Shown: positions 8,392 through 15,822 of the stretch, piece by piece
How the letters are laid out: each line of letters begins with the position of its first letter
Numbering within the stretch: position 1 is the first letter of the stretch
Assembly (NCBI RefSeq): GCF_024753255.1
Contig: NZ_JANUHA010000008.1
Location: 174,199-238,198 of the forward strand
Reading direction: 5' to 3'
From: Massilia agri
GTDB taxonomy: Bacteria > Pseudomonadota > Gammaproteobacteria > Burkholderiales > Burkholderiaceae_D
Length of the DNA stretch: 64,000 nt
Made by a program: the position numbers and the translations under genes
Notes under the pieces: model-generated
Databases searched by the model: none
What the model was told of the DNA's origin: nothing
Seen by the model: the letters and a program-made list of their open reading frames with translations, nothing else

Positions 8392-8883
8392 TCACTCGAC
8401 CAGCGCGCACTGCACCGCCCGTGCGCCCAGTACGCCGGTGAGGACGGCCGGGTCGATGCCGATCAGGTAACCGCGGCGGCCGCCGTTGATATAGATTTTT
8501 TCCAGCCCCAGCACCGATTCCTCGACGTAGACCGGCATCGCCTTGCGGATGCCGAAGGGCGAAGTGCCGCCGACCAGGTAGCCCGAATGGCGCTGCGCCA
8601 CTTCCGGTTTGCAGGGCTCGACCGACTTGCAGGGAATCGCGCGCGCCAGGTTCTTGGTCGAGACCTTGCGGTCGCCATGCATCAGCACGATCAGCGGGCG
8701 CGCGGCCTCATCCTGCATCACCAGGGTCTTCACGACATGGTGCTCAGGCACGCCAAGTTCGCGCGAAGAAACTGACGTGCCGCCATGTTCTTCATAGTCG
8801 TAGGGATGTTCCGTGAAACTCACGCCATGCTTGCGCAGGAACTGCGTCGCGGGTGTCTCGGACACGTGCTCTTTCTTGGCCAT
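8392..8883 (-). CDS. ybaK: Cys-tRNA(Pro)/Cys-tRNA(Cys) deacylase YbaK/EbsC type
   Basis: A 163-residue cytosolic editing enzyme that hydrolyses mischarged Cys-tRNA(Pro). It begins MAKKEHVSETPATQFLRKHG, as in the family, and keeps the VVKTLVMQDE segment, the catalytic-pocket lysine region KSVEPCKPEVAQRHSGYLVGG and the SPFG motif before the C-terminal strand. The length is typical of single-domain YbaK proteins. It is divergent from the EEP gene at 8922, with only 38 bases between the two start codons. Confidence 0.92.
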   Translation of the reverse strand: MAKKEHVSETPATQFLRKHGVSFTEHPYDYEEHGGTSVSSRELGVPEHHVVKTLVMQDEAARPLIVLMHGDRKVSTKNLARAIPCKSVEPCKPEVAQRHSGYLVGGTSPFGIRKAMPVYVEESVLGLEKIYINGGRRGYLIGIDPAVLTGVLGARAVQCALVE

Positions 8884-8921
8884 GCGTGGTACGCTAAAGA
8901 CGAATATAAGGGGTTTCTATT

Positions 8922-9896
8922 ATGCAGCAAGAAATTCGCTTTGCCACCTTCAATACCTATAACCTGGCGCCGCCCGGCATGCGCTGCTACGAGAACCTCG
9001 AGCCCTGCACGCCGGAGGAGTACGAGGCCAAGCTGCAGTGGACCGCGCACCAGATCGACCTGCTCAATGCCGACGTGATCGGCTTCCAGGAGATTTTTTC
9101 GCAGGCGACCTTGCGCGAGGTGCTGTCGCGTACCCGCCGCTTTCGCGAAGCGGTGCACCTTGGCTTCGATCCCGACCCGGAAGCGCCGCGCCTGACACCG
9201 AGCGTGGCCCTGGTCTCGCGCCTGCCGGTCGTGAGCCATGCGCGGCCCCTGACCATGTTCCCCGACAGCGTGGCCATGCCGCCCGGCAGCCGCGACCCGG
9301 ACCGTTTCACGCGGGCGCCGCTGCATGCCGAAGTCGAACTCGCGCCCGGCATCGTCATCGATGTCGTGGTCGTGCACCTGAAGTCGCGCCGCCCTGACTA
9401 CCGCGCCAGCGATACGGGCGAAGACCCGAACCTGTATGCCCTCGCCTGCCTGCGCTCCCTGATCCGGCGCGGCACCGAGGCGACCGCCCTGCGCGTCCTG
9501 CTCACCGACATGGCGCGCGAAAAACAGCGCCCGCGCATCGTGCTGGGCGACTTCAACGACGTCGCCGATTCCGTCACCACCGAGATCGTGCTGGGCGAAG
9601 GTGCGCCGCTGGCCGAACGCATGTTCGACGCCGCGCGGCTGCACATGCACCAGGATAATCTGCGCAGCGTGGGGTTTTCGATCGTGCACGAGAGCCGGCA
9701 CTCGACCATCGACCATATCCTGGTGTCGCAGGAATTCAATCCGGTGCTGCCGGATGCGATCGGGGAGGTGGTCGACGTGGTGTACCTGAATGACCACCTG
9801 GACCTGGGGCTGCCGGAAGCGTCGGACCATGGGCAGGTGCTGGCGCGGATTCGCCTGTATCCGCCAGCGGGGCGCTTCGACGGTGGTCTAGATTAA
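8922..9896 (+). CDS. endonuclease/exonuclease/phosphatase (EEP) family protein
   Basis: A 324-residue DNase I-like protein. Motifs in order are ATFNTYNLAPPG, VIGFQEIFSQ, VVVHLKSRRPDY, RIVLGDFNDVAD, STIDHILVS and EASDHGQVLARI, which supply the metal ligands and catalytic histidine of the superfamily. It is longer than the relative at 5894 and belongs to a different branch; its HLKS and GDFND signatures resemble bacterial nuclease-like members. No signal peptide is visible. The start overlaps a plausible AAGGGG ribosome binding site about 10 bases upstream. The substrate is unknown. Confidence 0.8.
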   Translation: MQQEIRFATFNTYNLAPPGMRCYENLEPCTPEEYEAKLQWTAHQIDLLNADVIGFQEIFSQATLREVLSRTRRFREAVHLGFDPDPEAPRLTPSVALVSRLPVVSHARPLTMFPDSVAMPPGSRDPDRFTRAPLHAEVELAPGIVIDVVVVHLKSRRPDYRASDTGEDPNLYALACLRSLIRRGTEATALRVLLTDMAREKQRPRIVLGDFNDVADSVTTEIVLGEGAPLAERMFDAARLHMHQDNLRSVGFSIVHESRHSTIDHILVSQEFNPVLPDAIGEVVDVVYLNDHLDLGLPEASDHGQVLARIRLYPPAGRFDGGLD

Positions 9897-9941
9897 GCTG
9901 GCGTCAGGAAAGGCGAACACCTGCTGCCGCGTTTTCTAATC

Positions 9942-9975
9942 GTAGGGTGGGCAAGTTCTTGCCCACACGGTCAAA
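9942..9975. repeat. single REP-like hairpin, copy E (shortened)
   Basis: It begins with the family header GTAGGGTGGGC, closes through GCCCAC and ends CACGGTCAA, giving one hairpin without the inverted partner seen in copies A-C. It lies between the convergent EEP and PAS-GGDEF-EAL genes. It is a shorter, diverged member. Confidence 0.65.
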
Positions 9976-9996
9976 CCAGGTATCTTGGCCCGACAT

Positions 9997-12165
9997 TCAA
10001 GATGGCGCCGGCCCGAAATCCGGCCTGCTGCTCGCGCCCGCCGCATAAAAACCCTGGTACTGGTCGCAGCCGTGTTGCTGCAGGAAGCGCAATTGTTCCG
10101 CCGTTTCCACGCCTTCCGCAATCACGCGCAGGCGCAGGCTGCGGGCCACGGCGATGATGGCGGGGATCAGGGCGGCGTCGACCGGATCGTGCTCGATGTC
10201 GCTCACGAAGCTGCGGTCGATCTTGAGCTTCGACAGCGGATAGCAGCGCAGGGACGACAGGCTCGAGAGCCCCGTGCCGAAGCGGTCGATGGTCAGTTGC
10301 ACGCCGCGTGAACGCAACGCTTCCACGATGCCGTCCAGGCCCGCGTCGCCGCGCATGATCGCCCCTTCCGTGATTTCCAGGTCGAGACATTCGGGCGCCA
10401 GGCCGGACTGCGCCAGGGCCTCGTCGACGGTGTCGAGCAGGCGTCCGTGCAGGAACTGGACGTCGGACAGATTCACCGCCACCGTCACGTCGTGACCCTC
10501 GTCGCGCCAGGCGCGCGCCTGGCGGCAGGCTTCACGCAACACCCAGTCGCCGATGGGCACGATCAGCCCGCACTCCTCCGCCACCGGCAGGAAGTCATGC
10601 GGCAGCAGCAGGCCGCGTTCGGGATGGCGCCAGCGGATCAGGGCTTCGACGCCGATCACGCGGCCGCTGCCGACCTCGAGCTCGGGCTGGTATTCGAGCA
10701 GGAATTCTCCGCGATCGAGGGCCTGGCGCAGGCGTTGCTCCAGCACGCCCCGCTCGAGCACGCGGGCATTCATCTCGGGGCTGAAGAAGCGGAAGCTGTC
10801 GCGCCCGTTCTGCTTGGCGTGGTACATGGCGACGTCGGCGTGGTGCATCAGGGTGTCGACGTCCGTTCCGTCGGTGGGGCAGATGGCCACGCCGATCGAG
10901 GCCGACAGCGTGAACAGGCTCTCGCCCACCTCGACGGGCCGCGCCACCGCCTGCATGACGGCCTGCGCCACATGGGCGGCCTGGTCGGCGCCGCCGATGT
11001 CGGCCAGCAGCACCACGAACTCGTCGCCGCCCAGGCGGCTGATGGTGTCGACCCGCCGTACGCAGCCGCGCAGGCGCGCCGCGACCTCGCGCAACACGGC
11101 GTCGCCGGCCTGGTGGCCATTGTTGTCGTTGATGGCCTTGAAGCGGTCGAGGTCGAGGAAGAGCACGGCGAAATTGTCGCGCTGGCGGCGCCAGGTGGCC
11201 AGTGCGTGGTGCATGCGGTCGAGGAAGAGCGCGCGGTTCGGCAGGCCGGTAAGCGGATCGTGCTCGGCCTGGTGGCGCACCCGGTCTTCGGCCCGCTTGC
11301 GCTCGCTGATATCGGACAGCATGGCCATGTAGCTGATGGCCTCGCCACGCGGATCGCGGATGGTGGTCAGGGCCACCCAGGCCGGGTAGCGCTCGCCGTT
11401 CTTGCGCATGGCCGCGACCTCGCCCTGCCAGTGGTCGTTGCCGTCGAGCTGGGACCAGATGCTTTCGTAAAAGCCGGTTTCAGTCTCTCCCCAGGGCAGG
11501 CTGGCGAGCGTGGCCCCGACGATGTCGGCGGCGGCGTAGCCGGTAATGGTGGTGAAAGCCGGGTTGACCGCCTGCACCCGGTATTCGGCATCCATGAGGA
11601 TCATGCCCTCGTGCGCGTTCTCGAACACGCGCGCGGCGGAGGTGAGGTTTTCCTCGACCTGCTTGCGACCGGTGATGTCGACCTCCATGCAGAACACCTG
11701 CTGGGTGGCGCCCTCGCGCTTGACGGGAAAATGGTTCGAGTGCAGCCACAGGCGCCGCCCGGCAGCGGTTTCGACATGCCAGTCGCGCGGCGCGGGCGCG
11801 CTGCCCTCGCGCCAGATTTCGGCGATGGCGGCGTCGAATTCGGCCTGGCGCTCGAGGTGGGAGACGAGTTCGCGGAACGGCCGTCCCAGGGCATGGCTGG
11901 CCGGGATGCCGAACAGCTGGGCGCAGGCATGGTTCCAGAAGCGGACGATGCCGCGGGCGTCGACCGAGTGCACGGCGACCGCCGGCGCCAGCTCGATGGC
12001 CGTTACGAAGCGGTACAGCCAGTCCAGCGCTTCACGGCCGGGGCTATCGCTATGGAAGCCACCGGCCTGGCCCTCGCTGCGTGCGACAGGCTCCGGCCGG
12101 CCAGGATCGGCCGCGCCGCCGGGCGTGCCCGGCCGGCCGGTCTGACCCTGCGTGGAATCGTTCAC
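9997..12165 (-). CDS. PAS-PAS-GGDEF-EAL cyclic-di-GMP signalling protein
   Basis: A 722-residue cytosolic protein. Two PAS domains (about 55-165 and 172-290) precede a GGDEF domain with an intact RLGGDEF motif (379-383) and an EAL domain with EAL at 507-509. GGDEF domains make cyclic-di-GMP and EAL domains degrade it; the PAS domains probably sense a small molecule or redox state. In the EAL domain the usual DDFG motif reads DRFG (627-630), so one of the two metal-binding aspartates is replaced by Arg628. The tail after QGFYAAG is also atypical. Net cyclase activity, with a degenerate or regulatory EAL domain, is therefore plausible. No transmembrane segment is seen. Confidence 0.92.
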   Translation of the reverse strand: MNDSTQGQTGRPGTPGGAADPGRPEPVARSEGQAGGFHSDSPGREALDWLYRFVTAIELAPAVAVHSVDARGIVRFWNHACAQLFGIPASHALGRPFRELVSHLERQAEFDAAIAEIWREGSAPAPRDWHVETAAGRRLWLHSNHFPVKREGATQQVFCMEVDITGRKQVEENLTSAARVFENAHEGMILMDAEYRVQAVNPAFTTITGYAAADIVGATLASLPWGETETGFYESIWSQLDGNDHWQGEVAAMRKNGERYPAWVALTTIRDPRGEAISYMAMLSDISERKRAEDRVRHQAEHDPLTGLPNRALFLDRMHHALATWRRQRDNFAVLFLDLDRFKAINDNNGHQAGDAVLREVAARLRGCVRRVDTISRLGGDEFVVLLADIGGADQAAHVAQAVMQAVARPVEVGESLFTLSASIGVAICPTDGTDVDTLMHHADVAMYHAKQNGRDSFRFFSPEMNARVLERGVLEQRLRQALDRGEFLLEYQPELEVGSGRVIGVEALIRWRHPERGLLLPHDFLPVAEECGLIVPIGDWVLREACRQARAWRDEGHDVTVAVNLSDVQFLHGRLLDTVDEALAQSGLAPECLDLEITEGAIMRGDAGLDGIVEALRSRGVQLTIDRFGTGLSSLSSLRCYPLSKLKIDRSFVSDIEHDPVDAALIPAIIAVARSLRLRVIAEGVETAEQLRFLQQHGCDQYQGFYAAGASSRPDFGPAPS

Positions 12166-12460
12166 AGGAAAAGATCCTTATCAAGAAGAAAGCATCGTGA
12201 GTACGATGACAATCCCCTTATTCTTTCCCTTCTTCCGGCACACCCTTTGCGGGCACGCAAACGGGCCGGTAGCCCGCATTTCGTCGCGCATTTCTGCATT
12301 CCAGACCCGCCGCGCGGCCGCCTGTCGCAAGCCGGTGGCGGCGCATGGCGCACACGCCTACAGTGACACCATGCGCAAGGAGCTCCATCTTGCATTCAAG
12401 ACGGAGCCCGCGCGCCCACTTTTACCCGCCGCGGCGCTCAGGCAAGCGGCGGCGGATGAC

Positions 12461-12655
12461 TCAGGCGGCGCCCTGTGGCGCCGCCTCGTCTTCCGCGTCA
12501 GCGGAGGACTCGCCATCCTGCCCGCCTGCACCGCCATCCTGTCCTTCCGGCGCCGTGTGTTTCGCTTCCTGCTTGCGCCGCGCCTTTTCCTCGGCCTTGC
12601 GCTTCTTCTCGAGTTCCCGCTGCCGCTTTTCGTACTGGAAGTTTGTCTTTGCCAT
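12461..12655 (-). CDS. conserved small lysine-rich protein of unknown function
   Basis: The ATG at 12655 follows a good ribosome binding site (GAGGTAAAC) and gives 64 residues. The first half, MAKTNFQYEKRQRELEKKRK and onward to about residue 35, is a highly charged helix likely to form a coiled coil. The second half is Gly/Glu/Asp-rich and looks disordered. Small proteins with this MAK...YEKRQRE opening are common in proteobacteria, but I know of no assigned function. It is upstream of the GGDEF-EAL gene and downstream of xerD on the same strand, with separate spacing. Confidence 0.7.
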   Translation of the reverse strand: MAKTNFQYEKRQRELEKKRKAEEKARRKQEAKHTAPEGQDGGAGGQDGESSADAEDEAAPQGAA

Positions 12656-12748
12656 GTTTACCTCGTTACGAGCTCTGCCAATTGAAGAAGGATGTCCACT
12701 GCCGTACTGCACGGCCATTATGGACGAGGGAATGCGCCGCGGTTTGAA

Positions 12749-13654
12749 TTAACCCCGCGGGTGGTGCTGGGCGTGCAGGTGCTTGAGGCGCTCGCGCGCA
12801 ACATGCGTGTAAATCTGTGTGGTGGAAATATCTGCGTGGCCCAGCAAGAGCTGCACCACGCGCAGGTCGGCGCCATGGTTCAGCAGGTGGGTAGCGAAGG
12901 CGTGGCGCAGGGTGTGCGGCGACAGCGGCCCCTTGATGCCGGCCTTCAGTGCATGTTTCTTGATCAGGATCCAGAACATCTGGCGCGTCATCGGCCCGCC
13001 GCGGCCGGTCACGAAGAGCGCGTCGTCGATCTGCCCGTTCAGGATGATGCCGCGCGCATCTTTCAGGTAACGCTCCAGCCACAGCCTCGCCTCCTGTCCG
13101 AACGGCACCAGGCGGGTCTTGCTGCCCTTGCCCGTGATGCGCAGCACGCCGTCGTTCAGGCTCACTTCGACCAGTTTCAATGCCACCAGTTCCGACACCC
13201 GCAGGCCGCTGGCATACATCAGCTCCAGCATGGTGCGCTCGCGCAAACCCAGCGGCGTCGATATATCGGGGGCGGCCAGCAGGGCCTCGACCTGGCTTTC
13301 GCTCAAGGTATGGACGAAGCGCAGCGGCTGCCTGGCCGAGGCCATCTTCAGGCAGGGGTCTTGCGCGATCTGGTTGCGGCGCAGCGCCAGCCCATAGAAA
13401 CGCTTGAGCACCGACAGGCGCCGGTTGGCCGAGCTGGGGCGGGTGTCTTCGTGGCGCTCGGCGAAGTAGGCGGCGATGTCCTCCGGCTGCACGGCGAGCA
13501 GGCTGGGCCGCTCCGGCCGTTTGAGCTCCAGCCAGCCGGCGAAGAGCTTGAGGTCGCGGCGATAGGCGTCGAGCGAATTTTTGGCCAGCCCCTGTTCCAG
13601 CCAGAGGGTGTCGCAGAACTCGTCGATCAGTCCCAGATCGATTGCTGCTGCCAT
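12749..13654 (-). CDS. xerD: site-specific tyrosine recombinase XerD
   Basis: A 301-residue tyrosine recombinase that acts with XerC at dif to resolve chromosome dimers. An N-terminal SAM-like core-binding domain (LIDEFCDTLWLEQGLAKNSL) is followed by the catalytic domain. The catalytic set is visible: Arg in MYASGLRVSELV, Lys in GKGSKTRLVP, HTLRHAFATHLL (His-x2-Arg), HADISTTQIYTHV and the nucleophile Tyr within IYTHV. The family length and the absence of adjacent phage or integron genes favour the housekeeping XerD. Its first 28 bases overlap the end of ogt, suggesting co-transcription. Confidence 0.95.
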   Translation of the reverse strand: MAAAIDLGLIDEFCDTLWLEQGLAKNSLDAYRRDLKLFAGWLELKRPERPSLLAVQPEDIAAYFAERHEDTRPSSANRRLSVLKRFYGLALRRNQIAQDPCLKMASARQPLRFVHTLSESQVEALLAAPDISTPLGLRERTMLELMYASGLRVSELVALKLVEVSLNDGVLRITGKGSKTRLVPFGQEARLWLERYLKDARGIILNGQIDDALFVTGRGGPMTRQMFWILIKKHALKAGIKGPLSPHTLRHAFATHLLNHGADLRVVQLLLGHADISTTQIYTHVARERLKHLHAQHHPRG

Positions 13655-14145
13655 GGGGATGCGGTGGCGCCTTCATGGCGCAGCAGCCAGCGCTTGACGG
13701 ACAGGTGGAAACCGTTCTCGTCGTCCTGGTTCGAGAAGCCGCCCAGGCCGCCGGATGCGGTGACGCGGTGGCAGGGAATGATCAGGGGGAACCAGTTGGC
13801 GCCGCAGGCCTGGCCGACCGCGCGCGGGGCCGAACCGATGGTCTTGGCGAGCTGGCCATAGGTCTTGACGCTGCCGCGCGGGATGCTCGAGATCTCGCTC
13901 CAGACACGACGCTGGAAATCGGTGCCGGCCTCGAACAGGGGCAGGTCGAAGTGAAAATCGGGGTCGGCGAGATAGCGGGCGACCTGCTCCGCGGCCTGGG
14001 CGGCCACCTCGTTGTCGGCCGCCTTTTCTTCGAAGGATGGCGGCAGGTAGACCAGCTCGCGCACCCGGCCTTCGAGCGTACGGATGCCAAGCGCGCCGAA
14101 GGCCGCCGGCACGATGGCGTTGAACAAAACCTGGTCTGTCTTCAT
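13627..14145 (-). CDS. ogt: methylated-DNA--protein-cysteine methyltransferase
   Basis: A 172-residue suicide repair protein that removes the alkyl group from O6-alkylguanine. The active-site motif IIPCHRV is intact and is followed by GGLGGFSN, the family's binding loop. An upstream RGSVKTYGQLA segment forms the recognition helix. The N-terminal part is the short ribonuclease-like domain of Ogt rather than the Ada regulatory domain. The stop codon lies inside the beginning of xerD, a 28-base overlap. Intergenic DNA with a mobile element lies upstream, so this gene probably starts its own operon with xerD. Confidence 0.93.
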   Translation of the reverse strand: MKTDQVLFNAIVPAAFGALGIRTLEGRVRELVYLPPSFEEKAADNEVAAQAAEQVARYLADPDFHFDLPLFEAGTDFQRRVWSEISSIPRGSVKTYGQLAKTIGSAPRAVGQACGANWFPLIIPCHRVTASGGLGGFSNQDDENGFHLSVKRWLLRHEGATASPWQQQSIWD

Positions 14146-14175
14146 GCCCTCATCTTAACCGCTGGGCGGGACCCT

Positions 14176-14353
14176 AGGGAAGCACTGATCTATTCATGGC
14201 TGCGGCCTCGACCACGAGAAAATGCACCCTGCTGCGTTGTAAATCCTCGCGATACCACCTGGTATCGCTGCGGTTGAGCGCGGCCGGCCAGGCCTTGCCG
14301 GGCACATTTTTCGTGATCGATTCCTGCACGCCAGAATAAATCAGTGCTTCCCT
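14176..14353. repeat. MITE-like element with inverted ends AGGGAAGCACTGAT
   Basis: A 178-base segment whose left end AGGGAAGCACTGATCTATTC is the inverse of its right end GAATAAATCAGTGCTTCCCT with one mismatch. The centre holds the palindrome GCGATACCACCTGGTATCGC. It has no coding capacity. The size, terminal inverted repeats and intergenic position fit a miniature inverted-repeat element mobilised by a transposase encoded elsewhere. A clear target-site duplication was not found. Confidence 0.65.
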
Positions 14354-14383
14354 TGCCACCTCTTTCGGGGCATAGCGGGGACG

Positions 14384-14410
14384 AAAAAAAAGCGCACTCA
14401 AAGGTGCGCT
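14384..14410 (-). terminator. rho-independent terminator
   Basis: On the minus strand the stem AGCGCAC/GTGCGCT (14404-14410 pairing with 14391-14397) is followed by seven or eight T residues. The nearest gene upstream on this strand, dctP, ends about 275 bases away, so the terminator may belong to a small transcript of its own. Confidence 0.8.
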
Positions 14411-14570
14411 CCAATTCGGGTCACGTCCCCGGCCGTTTAGCAGTGCTAACGGCTTCTGTAAAACGTGTGTCTCCTCGATTTGTCTCCGGTATGGATTACC
14501 GTGATTTTATCTATGCTCCCCAAAACCGTGTGTGTTCTGTTCGCGTACGCACCATGTAAGTGCGAGAAGG
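14384..14570 (-). ncRNA. candidate structured small RNA ending at a terminator
   Basis: Between the end of dctP and the terminator the minus strand holds a hairpin CGGTA-ATCCA-TACCG (14487-14501) and then a second hairpin, GCCGTTAGCACTGCTAAACGGC (14432-14453). Both precede a textbook terminator. Upstream, TATGAT near 14600 could be a -10 element, but a matching -35 is weak. The only open frame here encodes 14 to 22 residues without a good ribosome binding site. This is inference from structure; the 5' end is a guess. A long dctP 3' untranslated region is the alternative. Confidence 0.4.
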
Positions 14571-14684
14571 CCCCATCATAACGCAAGCACATGCGTACAA
14601 ACGTATCTTTTTGACCACATTCCCGAAAATTATTTTAATTATGAAGAAAACGCATGAGCGTTCGCGTCGTGTGTCATCTTCATG
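14411..14684. other. intergenic region with no recognised gene
   Basis: Apart from the candidate small RNA, nothing that looks like a protein gene is seen. The right half (about 14580-14660) is AT-rich and could contain a promoter reading leftward. Confidence 0.5.
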
Positions 14685-15713
14685 TCATCGGCCACTTGCT
14701 TCGCGCCGGATCGCCTGCACCACGTCTTTACCGATGCGCTCTTCCATCCGTGCATACACGGGCGCCATCGCCTTGCGCCATTCAGCCTGCTGTTGCGGGC
14801 TGAGCGTATGGATGGTGGTAGTGCCCGCGCGGCGGATCGCTTCCAATGCTTCGTCATTGGTACGCTGGGCAATGGTTTTCTCGTAGGCCGTCGCCTCCGC
14901 CATGGCGCGCGCGAGGATGCGGCGGGTGCCGGCCGGCAGGCCGTCCCAGAACTTCTTGTTGACGATGACGGCATAGCCCAGGTAGCCATGGTTGGACACC
15001 GTCAGGTGCTTCTGGGTTTCATGCATGCGCTGGGTGTACATGTTCGAGGGCGTGTTCTCGGTGCCCTGCACCACGCCGTTGCGCAGGGCGGGCGCGGTTT
15101 CCGAGAAGGCCAGCGCGAGCGGCTGGGCGCCGAGCGCGCGCATCTGCTCGTCCAGCACGCGCGAAGACTGGATGCGCATGCGCAGGCCGCGAAAGTCGGC
15201 GGGCGCGAGCAGCGGCTTGTTGGCCGACATGATCTTGAAGCCATTGTCCCAATAGGCCAGCCCGGTAATGCCCTTGGATTCGAGCTTGCGCAGCAGGCTG
15301 CGGCCGATGCGTCCCTCGGTCACCGCGTACAGCGCCTGCTTGGAGGGGAAGATGTAGGGCAGGTCGAAGGCTTCGAATTCCTTCACGCCCAGGGGCGAGA
15401 ACTTGGCCAGCGAGGGCGCCAGCATCTGCACCGCGCCCAGCTGCAGGGCCTCGAGCTCCTCGCGGTCCCTGTAGAGCTGGCTGTTCGGGTAGACTTCCAC
15501 CTTCACCTGGCCATTGCTCATCTGCTCGGCCAGCGCCTTGAAGCGCTCGGCGGCGCGGCCCTTCGGCGTGTCGGGCGCGACCACGTGGCTGAACTTGATG
15601 ACGATCGGTGCAGCGGACGCGTTCGGCGCATTGCGCGACTGTGCCAGGGCGCCGGGGCTGGAGGCGAATCCGGCGCAGGCAAGCAGCGCCGCGGCCAGCA
15701 GGGGAAATCGCAT
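14685..15713 (-). CDS. dctP: TRAP-transporter periplasmic solute-binding protein, DctP family
   Basis: The ATG at 15713 opens a signal peptide (MRFPLLAAALLACAGFASSP..., cleavage near residue 25) and gives 342 residues. The mature protein shows DctP-family features: IKFSHVVAPDTPKGRAAERF, VEVYPNSQLYRDREELEALQ, a RMRIQSSRVLDEQ segment containing the conserved arginine that binds the substrate carboxylate, and ENTPSNMY. It should bind a C4-dicarboxylate or related organic acid. The membrane subunits DctQ and DctM are not nearby. Instead a histidine kinase/response regulator pair is divergent, with 109 bases between the start codons. The protein may serve those membrane subunits elsewhere or act as a ligand receptor for the kinase. 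Confidence 0.9.
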   Translation of the reverse strand: MRFPLLAAALLACAGFASSPGALAQSRNAPNASAAPIVIKFSHVVAPDTPKGRAAERFKALAEQMSNGQVKVEVYPNSQLYRDREELEALQLGAVQMLAPSLAKFSPLGVKEFEAFDLPYIFPSKQALYAVTEGRIGRSLLRKLESKGITGLAYWDNGFKIMSANKPLLAPADFRGLRMRIQSSRVLDEQMRALGAQPLALAFSETAPALRNGVVQGTENTPSNMYTQRMHETQKHLTVSNHGYLGYAVIVNKKFWDGLPAGTRRILARAMAEATAYEKTIAQRTNDEALEAIRRAGTTTIHTLSPQQQAEWRKAMAPVYARMEERIGKDVVQAIRREASGR

Positions 15714-15822
15714 GAGGTTTCGGTCTTCCTGAAAACAATGGGAATAAGATGATCCCAGTCTGCGCGCACCTGGATGGGTGCACCATCGTGGACATCCACA
15801 ATCGCTCGACAGTGTAAGGTAT

